Below, piece after piece: positions 52,869 to 64,000 of a stretch of 64,000 nucleotides of DNA. Numbering within the stretch: position 1 is the stretch's first letter; each line of letters opens with the position of its first letter. This stretch comes from Tenrec ecaudatus (lineage: Eukaryota; Chordata; Mammalia; Afrosoricida; Tenrecidae). Made by a program: the position numbers and the translations under genes. The DNA is taken from contig NC_134536.1 of NCBI RefSeq assembly GCF_050624435.1, positions 128,596,758-128,660,757 on the forward strand, read 5' to 3'. The notes below the pieces were generated by a model that was not told the DNA's origin, did not search any database, and saw only the letters and a program-made list of their open reading frames with translations.

Positions 52869-52943
52869 AAAAATAGTATTGTGATAATAGCATTCCCAAT
52901 ATAAGTATAACTATTAAATTCAGGATACAGAAGAATTTTTAAA

Positions 52944-53294
52944 ATAATTTTATTGGCTCATACAACTCTTATCACTATCCATTCATACATCTATTGTATA
53001 AAGCACATTTGTACATTCGTTACCCTCATAATTCTCAAAACATTTGCTCTACACGATGATTCTTTTCAAAAAATCTATTCTGCCACTCTTGGCTTTTTAA
53101 TTTTTTTTTAGCACATTTGTACATTCATTGCCCTCATCATTCTCAAAACATTTGCTCTCCACTTAAGCCCCTGGCATCAGCTCCTCATTTTTTCCCCTCC
53201 CTCCCCAACCCCCTCTCCCTCATGAACCCTTGATAATTTATAAATTATTATTTTGTCATATCTTTCCCTGTCCAACGTCTCCCTTCACCCACTT
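52944..53294 (-). mobile_element. L1 3' end, minus strand
   Basis: Starts ttttattggctcatacaact and ends in gtctcccttcacccactt. A 20-bp duplication with one mismatch (gatacagaagaattt / gatacaaaagaattt) flanks it at 52924-52943 and 53295-53314. A non-L1 segment with a T-run (about 53056-53110) and a repeated gcacatttgtacattc sits inside, so it is compound. Confidence 0.9.
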
Positions 53295-53329
53295 GATACA
53301 AAAGAATTTTTAAAGGAAATGCTCAATAC

Positions 53330-55080
53330 TACAAACAACAGACTTTATATAGTTGGCAAATAGTCACATAACATGAATTCACAAAATACTAGAAATACTA
53401 TGCTATTCTATCACTATATTAATTTATAAAGTATAAAATATTTAATATTCAATTCTAAACTGATGAATTAACCATAACTTTAAACATTTTCTTACAAATA
53501 CAGATTTAATTCAGATATAATATATAGTTCATTTTAAAAATCATTGCAATTAATCATAATGATAACTAGTTTAAAGAATGTTCTCTGATCTATTTTTTTC
53601 ATTTAAGCTTTATTATCTTGCAAGGTGGATTTCAAAGCTCAGAAAGTTCTCTCAAGACTGACTAGAATAGCTGGTGCATCCTAATTTTATCATAGAAATT
53701 TCATATGACATATAGGGATATTATGAACAACTTTCTTCCCCAAATTCTCTCAACTCTTGGTAACCATCAAAGCTTATTAATACAGAGTCACTATTAACAG
53801 TATAGTCATTTGACCTTAATTAAATTTTTTCCTTAATTTCATCAGCACCATATGAATCAAGACTAGTTCCTGAATTGCTTTCCTTTTCAAGTTCTCAGTT
53901 TTCAAATGCTTTCTAAATTTATATGCTTTTATGTTAAGTTCAGAACTAATTAGAATTTAATAATGAGGATCTAGATAAACTGTTCTTAATAAACCATCAT
54001 TTTCAATGATAACTTCCCCCAGATATTAACTTTTTTAATCATTTATTTTTCCACATAAGTTATTTAGAATTCTTAGTTTAATTTCCATCTGTGAAAAACA
54101 TTTCGTTTTGTAGCTTTACCATACTTACTATAAAGATTCTAAGTTTCCAAAGTTAATTTTACATATTCCCACTTGTCATTAGAAAAATAATATCTATTTT
54201 TCATAACTGACCAATTGCTGAGACTTCTGTATCCTAGTAAGGTTTCTAGCATGTACGGGCTGTTCCATTTTGCTGGGCAGTCCAGTGCAGGTCTTCTGAA
54301 GTTATTTTCTGAAAATTTGGAAGACAATGCTGGAATACTGGAATATTTGAACAAATTCACCATGTTCTAAAAATCCTTTGTTGTCTCTTTAATAACTAGT
54401 GTGTGGATAATACTTTATACAAGTCAATCTTTTAAACTTTCTCATTTTCTCCATCTTCTGGGAAGTCAAAGTTCATTACTTCTCCTGACCTTTGCCATCC
54501 AATTACACTCTTACTTCAGAGCAAACCAAAAGTGAGTATCACTCCTTTGCAGATAGTCTGTCATTTCCTCAATGCTTTTAAAAATGTATTTGGCCTTCAC
54601 CTTAAGTTCAGAACTAATGCTATTAGAACCTGACCCATGGTTGCAGAAGAATTATGTTGCCAATTTGGTGGTGTACTTCTCTTAAGAGTAATTTTTGTTG
54701 TTATTGTTTTATGTACAGGACTGTCAATTCTTTCATTCCTAGCGTCAAAAGTTGTATTTTAACCATCTTTTGCAAATTGAGCAATTGATTCTTAAACATG
54801 GCCAATTCAAGTCTACTAGCCGCATCTACTTTCAGGGGGAATATTTACTTTTCTAGATTACTACTAATTTTGGAGTGAAATTTTAAGAATAAGTGAGGTA
54901 TAATTTCCTTGATTCTCTGAGTTTACTGAAAGATGTTGACCAATGAAAAAATGGATTTTATTTTATGGATTTCTGAATATTCACTTAACTCAAAAGTATG
55001 GTAACTAATTCAATGTTATATCAACATTTGTTTATTTAATTTCACCTGACAGCATTCTGGAAGCTCATCTACTGATGATA
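53330..55080 (-). mobile_element. Decayed hAT transposase region
   Basis: On the minus strand, PALDCPAKWNSPYMLETLL (near 54292-54236) is the hAT motif seen as CPTRWNSTYxMLERLL, followed by YYFSNDKWEYVKL as in hAT transposases. Farther downstream, ILVSLERTF near 53675 resembles the C-terminal dimerisation block. Many stops and shifts. Ends not found. It could instead be a retrocopy of a domesticated hAT gene of the ZBED or FAM200 type, but no BED finger is visible. Confidence 0.6.
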
Positions 55081-55194
55081 TATTTTTTTAATTTTTTCAT
55101 ACTTGAAAATTTTAATTTTATGTTCAAATAGTTGGCATTGTTTCTTTTGGTGGGTGGAAGTATTGGATAACACACACATAGAAACAAACTCACT

Positions 55195-55345
55195 AGGGAG
55201 GGGAAATAGTGAGCTGATACCAAGGCTCAATTAGAAAGCAAATGTTTTGAGGAGGATGATGGCAGCAAATGTGCTTGACACAATGGATGGATGTATGGAT
55301 TGTGATGAGAGTTGTATAAGCCCCCAATAAAATGATTTTTTTAAA
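55195..55345 (+). mobile_element. L1 3' end
   Basis: gggaggggaaatagtgagct to agcccccaataaaatgattt, matching the last 150 bp of the 943-4457 L1. Followed by an AfroSINE tail fragment in reverse (about 55346-55395). Confidence 0.88.
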
Positions 55346-55554
55346 AACCACAACTCACTGCATCCAGTCAATGCCAACTCAGCCCAATACCAAAAAAACT
55401 TTCCTTTTTTTGTTTTTAGGCCTGTTTCTGGGTTAATGGGGGACTGATTTAGAAAATTGCATTGGATGGACTACATCAGCTGTAGTTTCTTATATATGGT
55501 GTTCTATATTTTCAGCTATTAAGTTATACCAATTTATCAATTTTTCATCCTAGT

Positions 55555-56460
55555 TTTAAATTGGGAGAAAGGGCTTTCTTTTTTTTTTTTTTAAACAATT
55601 TATTGGGGCTCATACAATTCTTATCACAGTTCATACATATACTTACATCAATTGTATAAAGCACATCTGTACAGTCTTTGCCCTAATCATTTTTTTCTCC
55701 TCTTTTCTTTTTTTACATTTTATTAGGGACTCATACAACTCTTATCACCATCCATACATATACATACATCAGTTGTATAAAGCACATCCATACATTCCCT
55801 GCCCCAATCATTCTCAAGGCATTTGATCTCCACTTAAGCCCCTTGCATCAGGTCCTCTTTTTTTTTCCCCCTCCCTCCCCTTTCCCCCCTCCCTCATGTG
55901 CCCTTGGTAATTTATACATCGTTATTTTGTCATATCTTGCCCTATCCGGAGTCTCCCTTCTCCCCTTCTCTGCTGTTCCTCTCCCAGGGAAGAGGTCACA
56001 TGTGGATCCTTGTAATCAGTTCCCCCTTTCCAACCCACTCACCCTCCACTCTCCAAGCATCGTCTCTCACACCCTTGGTCCTGAAGGTATCATCCACCCT
56101 GGATTCCCTGTACCTCCAGCCCTCATATGTACCAGTGTACAGCCTCTGTCCTATCCAGCCCTGCAAGGTAGGATTCGGATCATGGTAGTTGGGGGGAGGA
56201 AGCATCCAGGATCTGGGGGAAAGCTGTGTTCTTCATCGCTACTACCTCACACCCTAATTAACCCATCTCCTCTCCTAAACCCCTCTATGAGGGGATCTCC
56301 ATTGGCCGACACTTGGGCCTTGGGTCTCCACTCTGCACTTCCCCCTTGAGAAAGGGCTTTCTACTGCAGTAAACATTCTCGGAAACACAGGGGCAGTTCA
56401 ACCCTGTCCTATAGGGTCACTATCACTTAGCATTGACTCTGTAACAATAAGAGAGTTGTA
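55555..56460 (+). repeat. AfroSINE split by an L1
   Basis: gggagaaagggctttct before the L1 and ctactgcagtaaacattctc, cctgtcctatagggtcacta, ttgactctgtaacaataa after it. The halves join across the target duplication. Confidence 0.85.
55580..56347 (-). mobile_element. L1 3' end, minus strand, with duplicated terminus
   Basis: Perfect 15-bp duplication gagaaagggctttct at 55565-55579 and 56348-56362. The terminal L1 segment occurs twice (from about 55593 and again from about 55720), so either a second L1 inserted near the tail or the tail was copied twice. Confidence 0.9.
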
Positions 56461-56579
56461 AATCTGAGAAGAATTACAGAATAAGACCCACAAATTACAG
56501 AATAAGACCAAAAAGGTAAGAGGCATTTGAAAAAGAATGAGGTATTAAGGGACTTACATGGAAAGCTGTATGGAATCCA

Positions 56580-56755
56580 CAGTGGCCAGTTGATTATGCA
56601 TTGAGTTGCCAATAATAAGGTCAGTGGTTCGAACTCACCAGTCACTGCACCCTTTAAAGGATTTAAAGGTTTGGAAACCCAAAGGGGAAGTTCTTTATCC
56701 TATTGGGTCACTGTAAATTAGAATCAATTAGATAGCAGCAGGTTTTTGTTTTTGG
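56580..56755 (+). repeat. AfroSINE
   Basis: Good B box (ggttcgaactcacc, near 56626), ggaaacccaaaggggaagtt, ctattgggtcactgtaaatt, ending atagcagcaggttttt. Confidence 0.85.
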
Positions 56756-57199
56756 TGTGGGAGGCTGTGCAATATATACAGAGACTACAAGTTGGATATT
56801 GTAGAGCCAGAGTACAGCATGAGAAGAGAGGGAAGTAAAAAAGAAAGTTGAAAAGGCACATGCATGGAAGGTATGAGGGCAACTTACAGTGTTGAAAATA
56901 AGACTTCACTAGCAATCTTCATAAATATTTTGGAGATCTAAGTTTTTCTTCAAATTATCTTCAAAAATTAACATTTCAGGATGCATTTTAATATTTAGAT
57001 ATCAGTGGATAATTTACATTAAATATTTAAGAGGTGAGGATGACATCCAGCTTCTTTATAAGAAAAATTTTAACTTTTTCAAGAGTTTCTGTGTACCAGG
57101 GGGGAAGTTGTGCCATCTTATAACAAGATGAACATTTTAATTTTAATAAAGGAGTTTGAACACTTGACATTTTGGGTTTTAGAACATCTGAATCTGTTG

Positions 57200-57397
57200 T
57201 ACCAAACTTACTATCAGTCAGTCAATTACTTACACCTCATAGCGACCCAATAGGACAGGATGAAACTTCTCTTGTGGGTTCTGAGGCTGTAATTGTGGGA
57301 GCAGAAAATATTCTCTTAAAAAGTAGCTGGTGGACTTGAATAGCTGACCTTGTGGTTAGCTGTCAAACACATAACCCACTATGCCATCAGGGTTCGT
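57200..57397 (-). repeat. AfroSINE
   Basis: Tail first: agtcaattacttacacctca, tagcgacccaataggacagg; then gctggtggacttgaatagct and head cccactatgccatcagggtt. Confidence 0.85.
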
Positions 57398-57678
57398 TTA
57401 TTGTACAGCAACTTATTTCTGGACCCCTTTAAGATAAAGTGGAACTTCCTGCTATTCCATTCCTAATAAAGGTGAAGTGATACTTGGGGGGGAATCCAAG
57501 TTCATGTAATTTGCTCAAATTTGTTCAAATATATCTTTGGATCTCAAAGGACACAATGGGAGGTATGATGTCCTAAATATTTAATACAACACTAAATAAA
57601 GCTAGAATGTACTTCCTCTATCTCAGGCTACCTTAACACTTCATTAAAAGATGCTGATTTGTTTTATGGGCCAGCAGA

Positions 57679-59030
57679 GTGAAGAGTGGTATATGGCATG
57701 TGTTCTGTATCTCAAAAACTAGAGCTGGTTGGGGAAAGCTGGTGCCAGTTTTGGAATCACCAGGTCAAATATATCCAGAAACAAGTCTAACATTTGAGGC
57801 ATCAAATGTTCACTTTGTCCAGCTTACTGAGGGACACAGTGGCAGCACATCATGCGGGCATGTTTCCACAGCCGACCTTGCTGATTTGAGCAGACACAGC
57901 AAGAACAGGAGAGTACCTGGAGCCCTGGCCGAATTGCCACAGGTGTCTCCCGGAGATCTGTGGGGACCCTTCTTGCCTTCAGGCAAAAGGCATGCCCAAT
58001 GTTCTTCATGCTACTTTGGAACACTTGGACCTTTTGTTTTCTCTTGTTTGTCGCCTTGCATTGCACGGTGTTTTTATTTATCAGTACGTCCATGCCTCTG
58101 GATAGGCTACACGGTCATCAGCCATAATCTGTGCTGAACATTTACATGTGCTTTTATTTTAGTCATTTTAGACTGGAAAAAACTCTTGATATGGATTTTC
58201 TCTGGTTAATCCCATACTAGGATTCAAATGATAAGAAATAAGGTTAACATTAGGGCATAGTATAAAACAAGCCTGAGACTATGATGAGAAATAGAACAGA
58301 AAGCATAAAGACATGTATAGAAATGAATCGAAGACAGTGTTAACATGCATTTATGAGTCCCTAGAATAACTTGACTTTCCATTTCCAGGGCTTTCCAATG
58401 TCTTTCAAGCCCCACTGTACAGCATTGTTGTACATGGGTCCAGAATCCTTTGAAGAAAACTCCTGCTTCATAGTAAAGTTTTTTCACTGAAGTAATGGTG
58501 TATTGCAATTGAAGCATTAAGTTTCTTCCTGCCAGTCACAGATGGTTGTTAGCATTTTGATACGTGAGGTAACTATCAAATTTAAATGTGAGTGCAAACA
58601 TTTTTGATGGTACATTGAAATTTAGGTTGAGTACAAGACTGGAATCATCAAAAGTATACACCATTTTCTATTTCTTGAATTCCAGTAGCACAATAATGTG
58701 GATAACAGCTTTAAAATGTTTAAACAGCAAATTTCTATTTGCATGACACTTAGTTGAGAAGTACATGCAGTTTAACCAACCCTTTCAGATTTCTGACTAC
58801 AAGTGTCCTTAGTCAGTGAGTGGTCGTTGTGAGGGAATGCCACTAAGTGCACTCTGTCCTGTGAAGCATCTTGGGTCACAGCAGCTATCACCTGGAGCTG
58901 CGACTGTGCAGCCTCACTAACTGAAGCAACAAGTTGTGCCTTTACCAGCCACACGCCAAGGAAACATTCAACATAGATGGGTGCCAGATGCAAAGCAAAC
59001 ATGAATGGTCTGGCTTCACCTTAAAAATAA
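57679..59030. other. Unassigned segment with open frames on both strands
   Basis: A 152-codon frame runs on + at 57679-58137 and a 76-codon frame on - at 58772-59002 (HLAPIYVECFLGVWLVKAQL near its start). Neither matches a family I know. No SINE or L1 is visible, GC content is higher than in the flanks, and no A-tail or splice pattern is clear. It may hold an old retrocopy or a non-coding transcript. Confidence 0.2.
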
Positions 59031-59711
59031 TCATTGAATCCAAAAGAGAGGAGCAAAATAGCAATTTTCCATTTGGGTTTTGGTTCTGAAAAACCTTTTT
59101 TTTTTCTTTTCATATTTAAGTTTCACTCTAGTGAAAATTTTTCTTCAGTTTCAATTCTCTACCTTTTCTAAGTACTGTTTTTTCAATTAATGTGATTGTT
59201 GATGCTTAACTTGCAAGTGCATAAAAACCACAAACTAATGATTGTATTTGCCGGGTGCTTAGGACCCTGTAGACTGGCTGGCTTTTTCTGTCCTGGATCA
59301 CTCTACACAATGTGTACATCAAGGCTTCTGGTGCATCCCGTCTTCAACAGCGTTTTGGAATAGTGGTACCAGGCCAGTAGGCCTACTAGAAGAGGAAGAG
59401 GCGGAGAATTAAATTATCCCAGAGTTAGTGTAGAAGACTGTTGGGGCTCTGGTTTTCACCGTTAGTGTAGCTAGAGTTCATAGAGAAAAGCCAGTCAATC
59501 AAACCGAAGGGCCCTCTGATTTGACTGAAGGACTGCTTCAATCTTTCATGGACCAACAGCTTTTTATTTCTGGATAGAAACAAAACAAAAATTAAATGGA
59601 GAAGTTTGTCTTTAGAAGAGGGAGGAAGTACTTTTCACTTTTTCCCCCTTCTATCTTGTTTCAGTAGTCTGATCATGGAATATGCATGTGCGGGGTGGGG
59701 GCGGGGGGCGG

Positions 59712-59734
59712 TGGTGTGTGTGTGTGTGTGTGTT
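59712..59734. repeat. (GT)n microsatellite
   Basis: About eleven GT units after a G-rich run (gggggcggggggcggtg). The surrounding 59,030-60,690 shows no gene or named repeat. Confidence 0.9.
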
Positions 59735-60691
59735 ACATCTTTACAACCAAGATCTGCTGGTTTCCCCCTATACTAACCTATTCCCATAAGCATTGACTCA
59801 CCATCCTTTTTTCCTTTCCCCTTCTGTTGCTCTACCTCTGGTGCTGCTTGTGCATATTCATCAGTATTGTGTAAATACATGACATACAGATAAATCAAGA
59901 TACCTGTCTTCACAAAGTGTACTTTGATGCAGGTACATAAAAGCCATCGTAAATTTTGTTGCATACAAAAGGACAGAAGACACCTCCTATCTAGATGTAA
60001 TAAGTCTTTACATGCTTTCTTGTTCCATTTTGGGAGAACTACTCAAGCATAGTTTTTGTAGAAAATAAGGGAAATGGGCATGTTTAAGAAGTGAGTGAGC
60101 ATGGTGAAAAAGAAGGCAGTTATATAGTAGAACAAAAGAGAACAGGTAGGAGAAAGATACAAAGATATAAAAAACCAGATTGAGTTATTATTTGCATTCT
60201 TGGTCTTTCTGATACTCTGCTAAGGTTCTTTACTCAGCCTTTCTCCAGCCTACTTTCATAAAAATTATTATAATCATATTGTTATTGACTCTCACCAACC
60301 TGTCTTCTTTTCAGGAGCAATTCCAGTTGTCTCCAGATTTCCAAGAGGAAGGACTACAGCAAACCCTTCTGCCTCAGGAAGACCTGTATAGAAGGCACAG
60401 AGACCACAGAAATGATGAGCGTTATTGTGGCCAGTAGGCAGTCATCTCCAGGGTTTGACTTCAAGAAGGTGGATATGGCTGCTGGGCCAGTGATAGGTTG
60501 TGGAGAAGGTCCTGCAATTTCACTTTCCAGGAAGTGCGAGCTGGGTGAGTGAGTGGTGTATACGTGTCTGTATCTGCACCAGTAGAGGTGGAACAAGGTG
60601 GGGGTGGGCAAAGACGTTGCACCCTCTCTACCTCATTTAGTATTAAACTATCACCTAAGCATCCATCTCTTTTACCATAATAAACAAAACA

Positions 60692-60872
60692 AAAAAACCC
60701 CTTCCTGCCATCAAGTCAATACCAACTCACAGCGATATTATAGGACAGGGTAGATCTGCCCCTGTGGGAGGAGAAAACCCCATCTTTCTCCCAGAGATTA
60801 CTGATGGTTTTGAACTGCTGAACTTGCAGTTAGCAACCCAAACCTGTAACCACTATGTAACCAGAGCTCCTT
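60692..60872 (-). repeat. AfroSINE
   Basis: Tail first: ctgccatcaagtcaatacca, tataggacagggtagatctg, aaccccatctttctcccaga, ttttgaactgctgaacttgc, head ccactatgtaaccagagctc. Confidence 0.9.
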
Positions 60873-61404
60873 TGTTCCTTTTTTACCATGACACTTAGGT
60901 TACCATCCCTTCTGGGCCTTGTGCTCAGATGTCCCTAGCAAGTAAAATATGTCCTATCTTTGTTCCTGTGTCCATAGGAATAGAAATCAAGGTAAGAAAG
61001 AATTGGGAATCCCTTAAAGGAATGAGATATGAATAGTTAAAGGAGGTTACAAGGAAGAAACTATAGTTATAAAGAGGTGTCTGAAAAATTCTGGGCTATC
61101 AGATCCTATTCAGATTTATGGTTTCTCCTATACACATTGAGATATCAAGTACACAGGAAGCAGCAAACATCTTTTCAAAATACTGAGGAAATCTCTTATT
61201 CTTGTCCATGTAATATACCAGTAGATGCTTCTTGTCCTCCCTTTTGTACTCTGATAGAGTGTAGGCTTGAGAACAAGAATAAAAATTAAAATTAATTAGC
61301 TGACTTTTAAGTATTTCAAATGCTTCATTGACTCACTCACTCACTGCTGAGTCAATACTGAGATACATTTAACTCTGAGCTATCACAGTTCAGGATTTAC
61401 CTAG

Positions 61405-63880
61405 TGTCATGGAATGAATTGTCCTCCCAAAATATGTGTCTGTTTGAGCCATGATCCTCAGTAGTTTGTAATGTTTGTAATATTATGATGTAGCTTCATA
61501 AATTATGTCAAATGAAGTCATCTGATGGGATCAGCCAATCAGTCATAAAAGGATTAGAGTGGAAGTTTCATCACTTTGTAAGAGAGAAAAGGCGAGAAAT
61601 GTGAGCAGAGAAGGAAGGACCCAACTACCACCAAGAAAGAAGAGCTAGGAGTGGTGTGCACCCTTTGTACTCAAGGTTCTTTGCACTGAGCACTTCCAAA
61701 ACCCAGGGGAAGATCAACACCATGCTATCTGGAGATCCCCAAGGAAGGCTGGTCCCACACATGCTTAAGAGATAAGAGCCATCAGAGAGAGAGGCCTTCC
61801 TTTAGAACTGGCACCCTGAGTTCAGATTTGTAGCCTCCAAAATTATACGAAGAGCAGCCCAGGTGGTGTAATGATTATGACTTGGACTGCTAAATGCAAG
61901 GTCGGCAGTTCAAAACCACTAGTCACTCCAAGGGAGAAAGGCTTTCTACTCCCATGAAGAGTTATAGTCTCCAAACGTCACAGAGCAATTCTACCCTGTC
62001 CTTTAGAGTCACTATAAATCAGTATTGACTCAATGGTGAGAGAAAAAATTGCACGAGAATAAAATTCTGTTGGTTAAAGATACTGTGGTATTTCTGTTTT
62101 TAGCACCACTATGTAACTAAGGCAGAATTCAGTACCAGGAATGGGATACTGCTCTAACAGATACCTAAAATGTAGAAGCAGTTTTAGAATTGGGTAATTA
62201 TAGGATAGAGGCTGGAAGAGTTTTAAGGTTCTTAATGAAAAAATTCCTAACAAAAGCCTAGATGACCTTGAAATGACTTCTGGTAGAATTATGAAAGTCA
62301 AAGGAACTTGATGTTCTTTGGACGTCATAGTTGGAATGATGGATGTCAAAGGAAATTCTAGAGAGGGCTCAGAATGAAGTGTGAAGAGCTGTGACATTGG
62401 AGGTAGAACAGAAGACCAGAACAGTGGCAGAGAAACTGATGCTAGATGAAACCTGAGTACCTTCAGACAGTTGGCTTTCAGGCAGAGTGGGGTGCCTTCT
62501 GGCACTTACCAGAAGAGCTAAAGAGCAGTGGCCAGAGCAGGACAGAGGCTGAACCGACCCAAGAGCCCTGAAGGACAAAGGCCAAGGAAGCAGAAGCTGA
62601 AGAAACAGCACAGGAAGCAAAGCTTTCTCAATCTCAAAAGGGTAGAACCATAGAATTTGGAGTTCCAAAGAGTGGGCTACAGGCTCACAAGCCTCAGAGA
62701 ATCGAGTATTTCCGAACTCAACTCTAGAACGTGGGGCTGCCTTTCAAAAGTGCCAGGGGGGCGGGACCAGATCTTTGCCTGAAATGGAGGGGACAGGTGG
62801 CCTTGCTCAAGGGGAAGAAGAATGAGATAAAGTCACCCCTCAGTTGGACTAGGAGATTGAAACACACAAAGCTAAGGAAGCAGAGTTGGCAGTGAGCATG
62901 GAAGGTGGAGCTGAAAGCCTAGGGCTGAGGTGCCTATCTAGAATCCATAGAGCATGACCAACACTCAAAATCAAGGGTAGGCCCATTGCCCAGATGGTGT
63001 CAGTAAACAGGATTCCTTTCAAGACTTGAGATATAATGTGTATTGTTCTGCTAGACTTTTTACTTGGTTGGTACCCATTGTTCCTTCTTTCCCTCTAATA
63101 TTTCCCATTCTTAATAGGAGATGTCTACCTTACGTCTGTTCCATAACTGTACTTTTATTTTAGATTTCACAGATGAAGAGGAATTTTGCCCCAGGATGGA
63201 ATTCGAACTTGGAATTGATTTAAGACTTTTGGGGTGGAAATATTTTTCATGTGAAAAGGGCATGAATTTGGGGGGGCTAAAAGGTAGAATGCCATAGATT
63301 GAATTGTCTCCCTTCTCTCTCCTCCCCCCAGTATATGTGTCATGATTCCTAGTAGTTTGACTGTTACATAATAATGTAAACATCCCCCTTTTTATCATCT
63401 GATGTGAAAAGTCAATAATTGTATGAGAATCAGGGTGATAGGTAATACAGCCATGATCCAGTGTAAGGGGAGTTTCCCTGGGATATTGCCTGCATCACCT
63501 TTACCTTACAAGAGATAAAGGGGAGCAAACTGAGTAGAGAATAAGGAACCTGACTACCATCAAAAAAGAAGAGCTGAGAGCAAAGCTCCAAGGTCCATTG
63601 GCTCCAAGGCCCCGCACTGAGAACCTATTAGACCCAGGGGAAGATTGACGTCAAGACACGTGGAGATCTCCAAGGAACATCAGGTACAGCAAAGTTGGAA
63701 AGATAAAAGAACCTTTTTAAGAGCCAATAGAGGGGCAAAGCCTTGTTCTAGAGCTGGTGCCCCAAATTTAAACTTCTAACCCCCCAAAATGTGAGAGAAT
63801 AAGTTTGTGTATATAAATGCCATCCACTGGTGGTATTTCAGATAGAGGCAACCCTCAATAGCCAAGATACCAGAAAACCA
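61405..63880 (+). mobile_element. ERVL-MaLR fossil (two MLT1/MST-type LTRs and part of the internal region)
   Basis: The 5' LTR spans about 61405-62124 (tgtcatggaatgaattgtcc start; a late AfroSINE enlarges it) and the 3' LTR about 63290-63880. The two LTRs are recognisably the same family. The internal part at 62125-63289 opens with gtaccaggaatgggatactg, as MaLR internal sequences do, and contains no coding region. Broken and non-coding; LTR divergence suggests an old insertion from early eutherian or basal afrotherian times. Confidence 0.75.
61856..62050 (+). repeat. AfroSINE inside the 5' LTR
   Basis: agcagcccaggtggtgtaat head, aggtcggcagttcaaaacca B box, ctaccctgtcctttagagtc, ending attgactcaatggtgag. 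Clean insertion, so younger than the MaLR. The end of the window, 63,881-64,000, has no feature. Confidence 0.88.
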
Positions 63881-64000
63881 TTATCCTAGTTTTGTTCTTT
63901 TTTTGTAAATCCAGGCACTTTTAGACTCCTGGAGGTCTAGTTTACTGCCCAGATATACCTGTGGCTTTGGTAAATGTGAGGAGTCCTCATAGAGCTACAA

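Noticed and set aside
60354-60611. 85-codon minus-strand frame
   Set aside because: No family resemblance, and no exon signals.

Overview
This is a mammalian window with one protein-coding gene, the complete ZNF318 gene (zinc finger protein 318, also called TZF) on the + strand, embedded in repeat-rich DNA. The repeats point to an afrotherian. About twenty tRNA-derived SINEs of the AfroSINE type are scattered on both strands, together with RTE/BovB LINEs and L1 elements with a long lineage-specific 3' UTR. A SPACE INVADERS (SPIN) hAT element is also present at 42233-42424. Among afrotherians SPIN is known from tenrecs, so a tenrec (Echinops-like) genome is the best guess; this is inference from repeats, not from a database match.

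Layout. 1-10,100: upstream intergenic DNA. It holds an AfroSINE, a 3.5-kb 5'-truncated L1 with perfect 15-bp target duplications, older L1 debris, and a nest of plus- and minus-strand BovB copies that ends about 150 bp before the ZNF318 CpG island. 10,150-11,450: CpG-island promoter with an E-box, ETS, GC-box and YY1 sites, four copies of a 33-bp GC-box repeat, and coding exon 1. 11,149-44,914: nine introns and exons 2-9. The introns carry AfroSINEs, L1 3' ends, a BovB copy interrupted by a processed ARL16 pseudogene, a pogo-like DNA transposon with a 117-bp derivative, MER5A, another hAT-like element and SPIN. 44,915-48,139: the large last coding exon; its 3' UTR runs to a polyadenylation signal at 49,206. 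49,230-64,000: downstream intergenic DNA with AfroSINEs, a U6 snRNA retrocopy, clustered truncated L1 insertions, a decayed hAT transposase region and an ERVL-MaLR fossil with two LTRs.

The ten coding exons join in frame (453+152+640+1416+100+302+204+100+119+3225 nt) to give 2236 residues plus stop, close to the human length of about 2280. The protein reads: arginine/serine-rich N-terminus, long low-complexity region, coiled coil, two matrin/U1-type C2H2 zinc fingers, long disordered C-terminal region. ZNF318 is a nuclear protein known as an androgen-receptor co-regulator and as the factor needed for IgD expression from the Ighm-Ighd transcript.

I see no operon-like system, CRISPR or new enzyme system. 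The most informative observations are an in-frame candidate cassette exon between exons 7 and 8, the repeated L1 use of single target sites, the U6 chimeric retrocopy, the tandem repeat inside the L1 3' UTR, the SPIN insertion at its palindromic target, the pogo element with its foldback derivative, and the promoter minisatellite.
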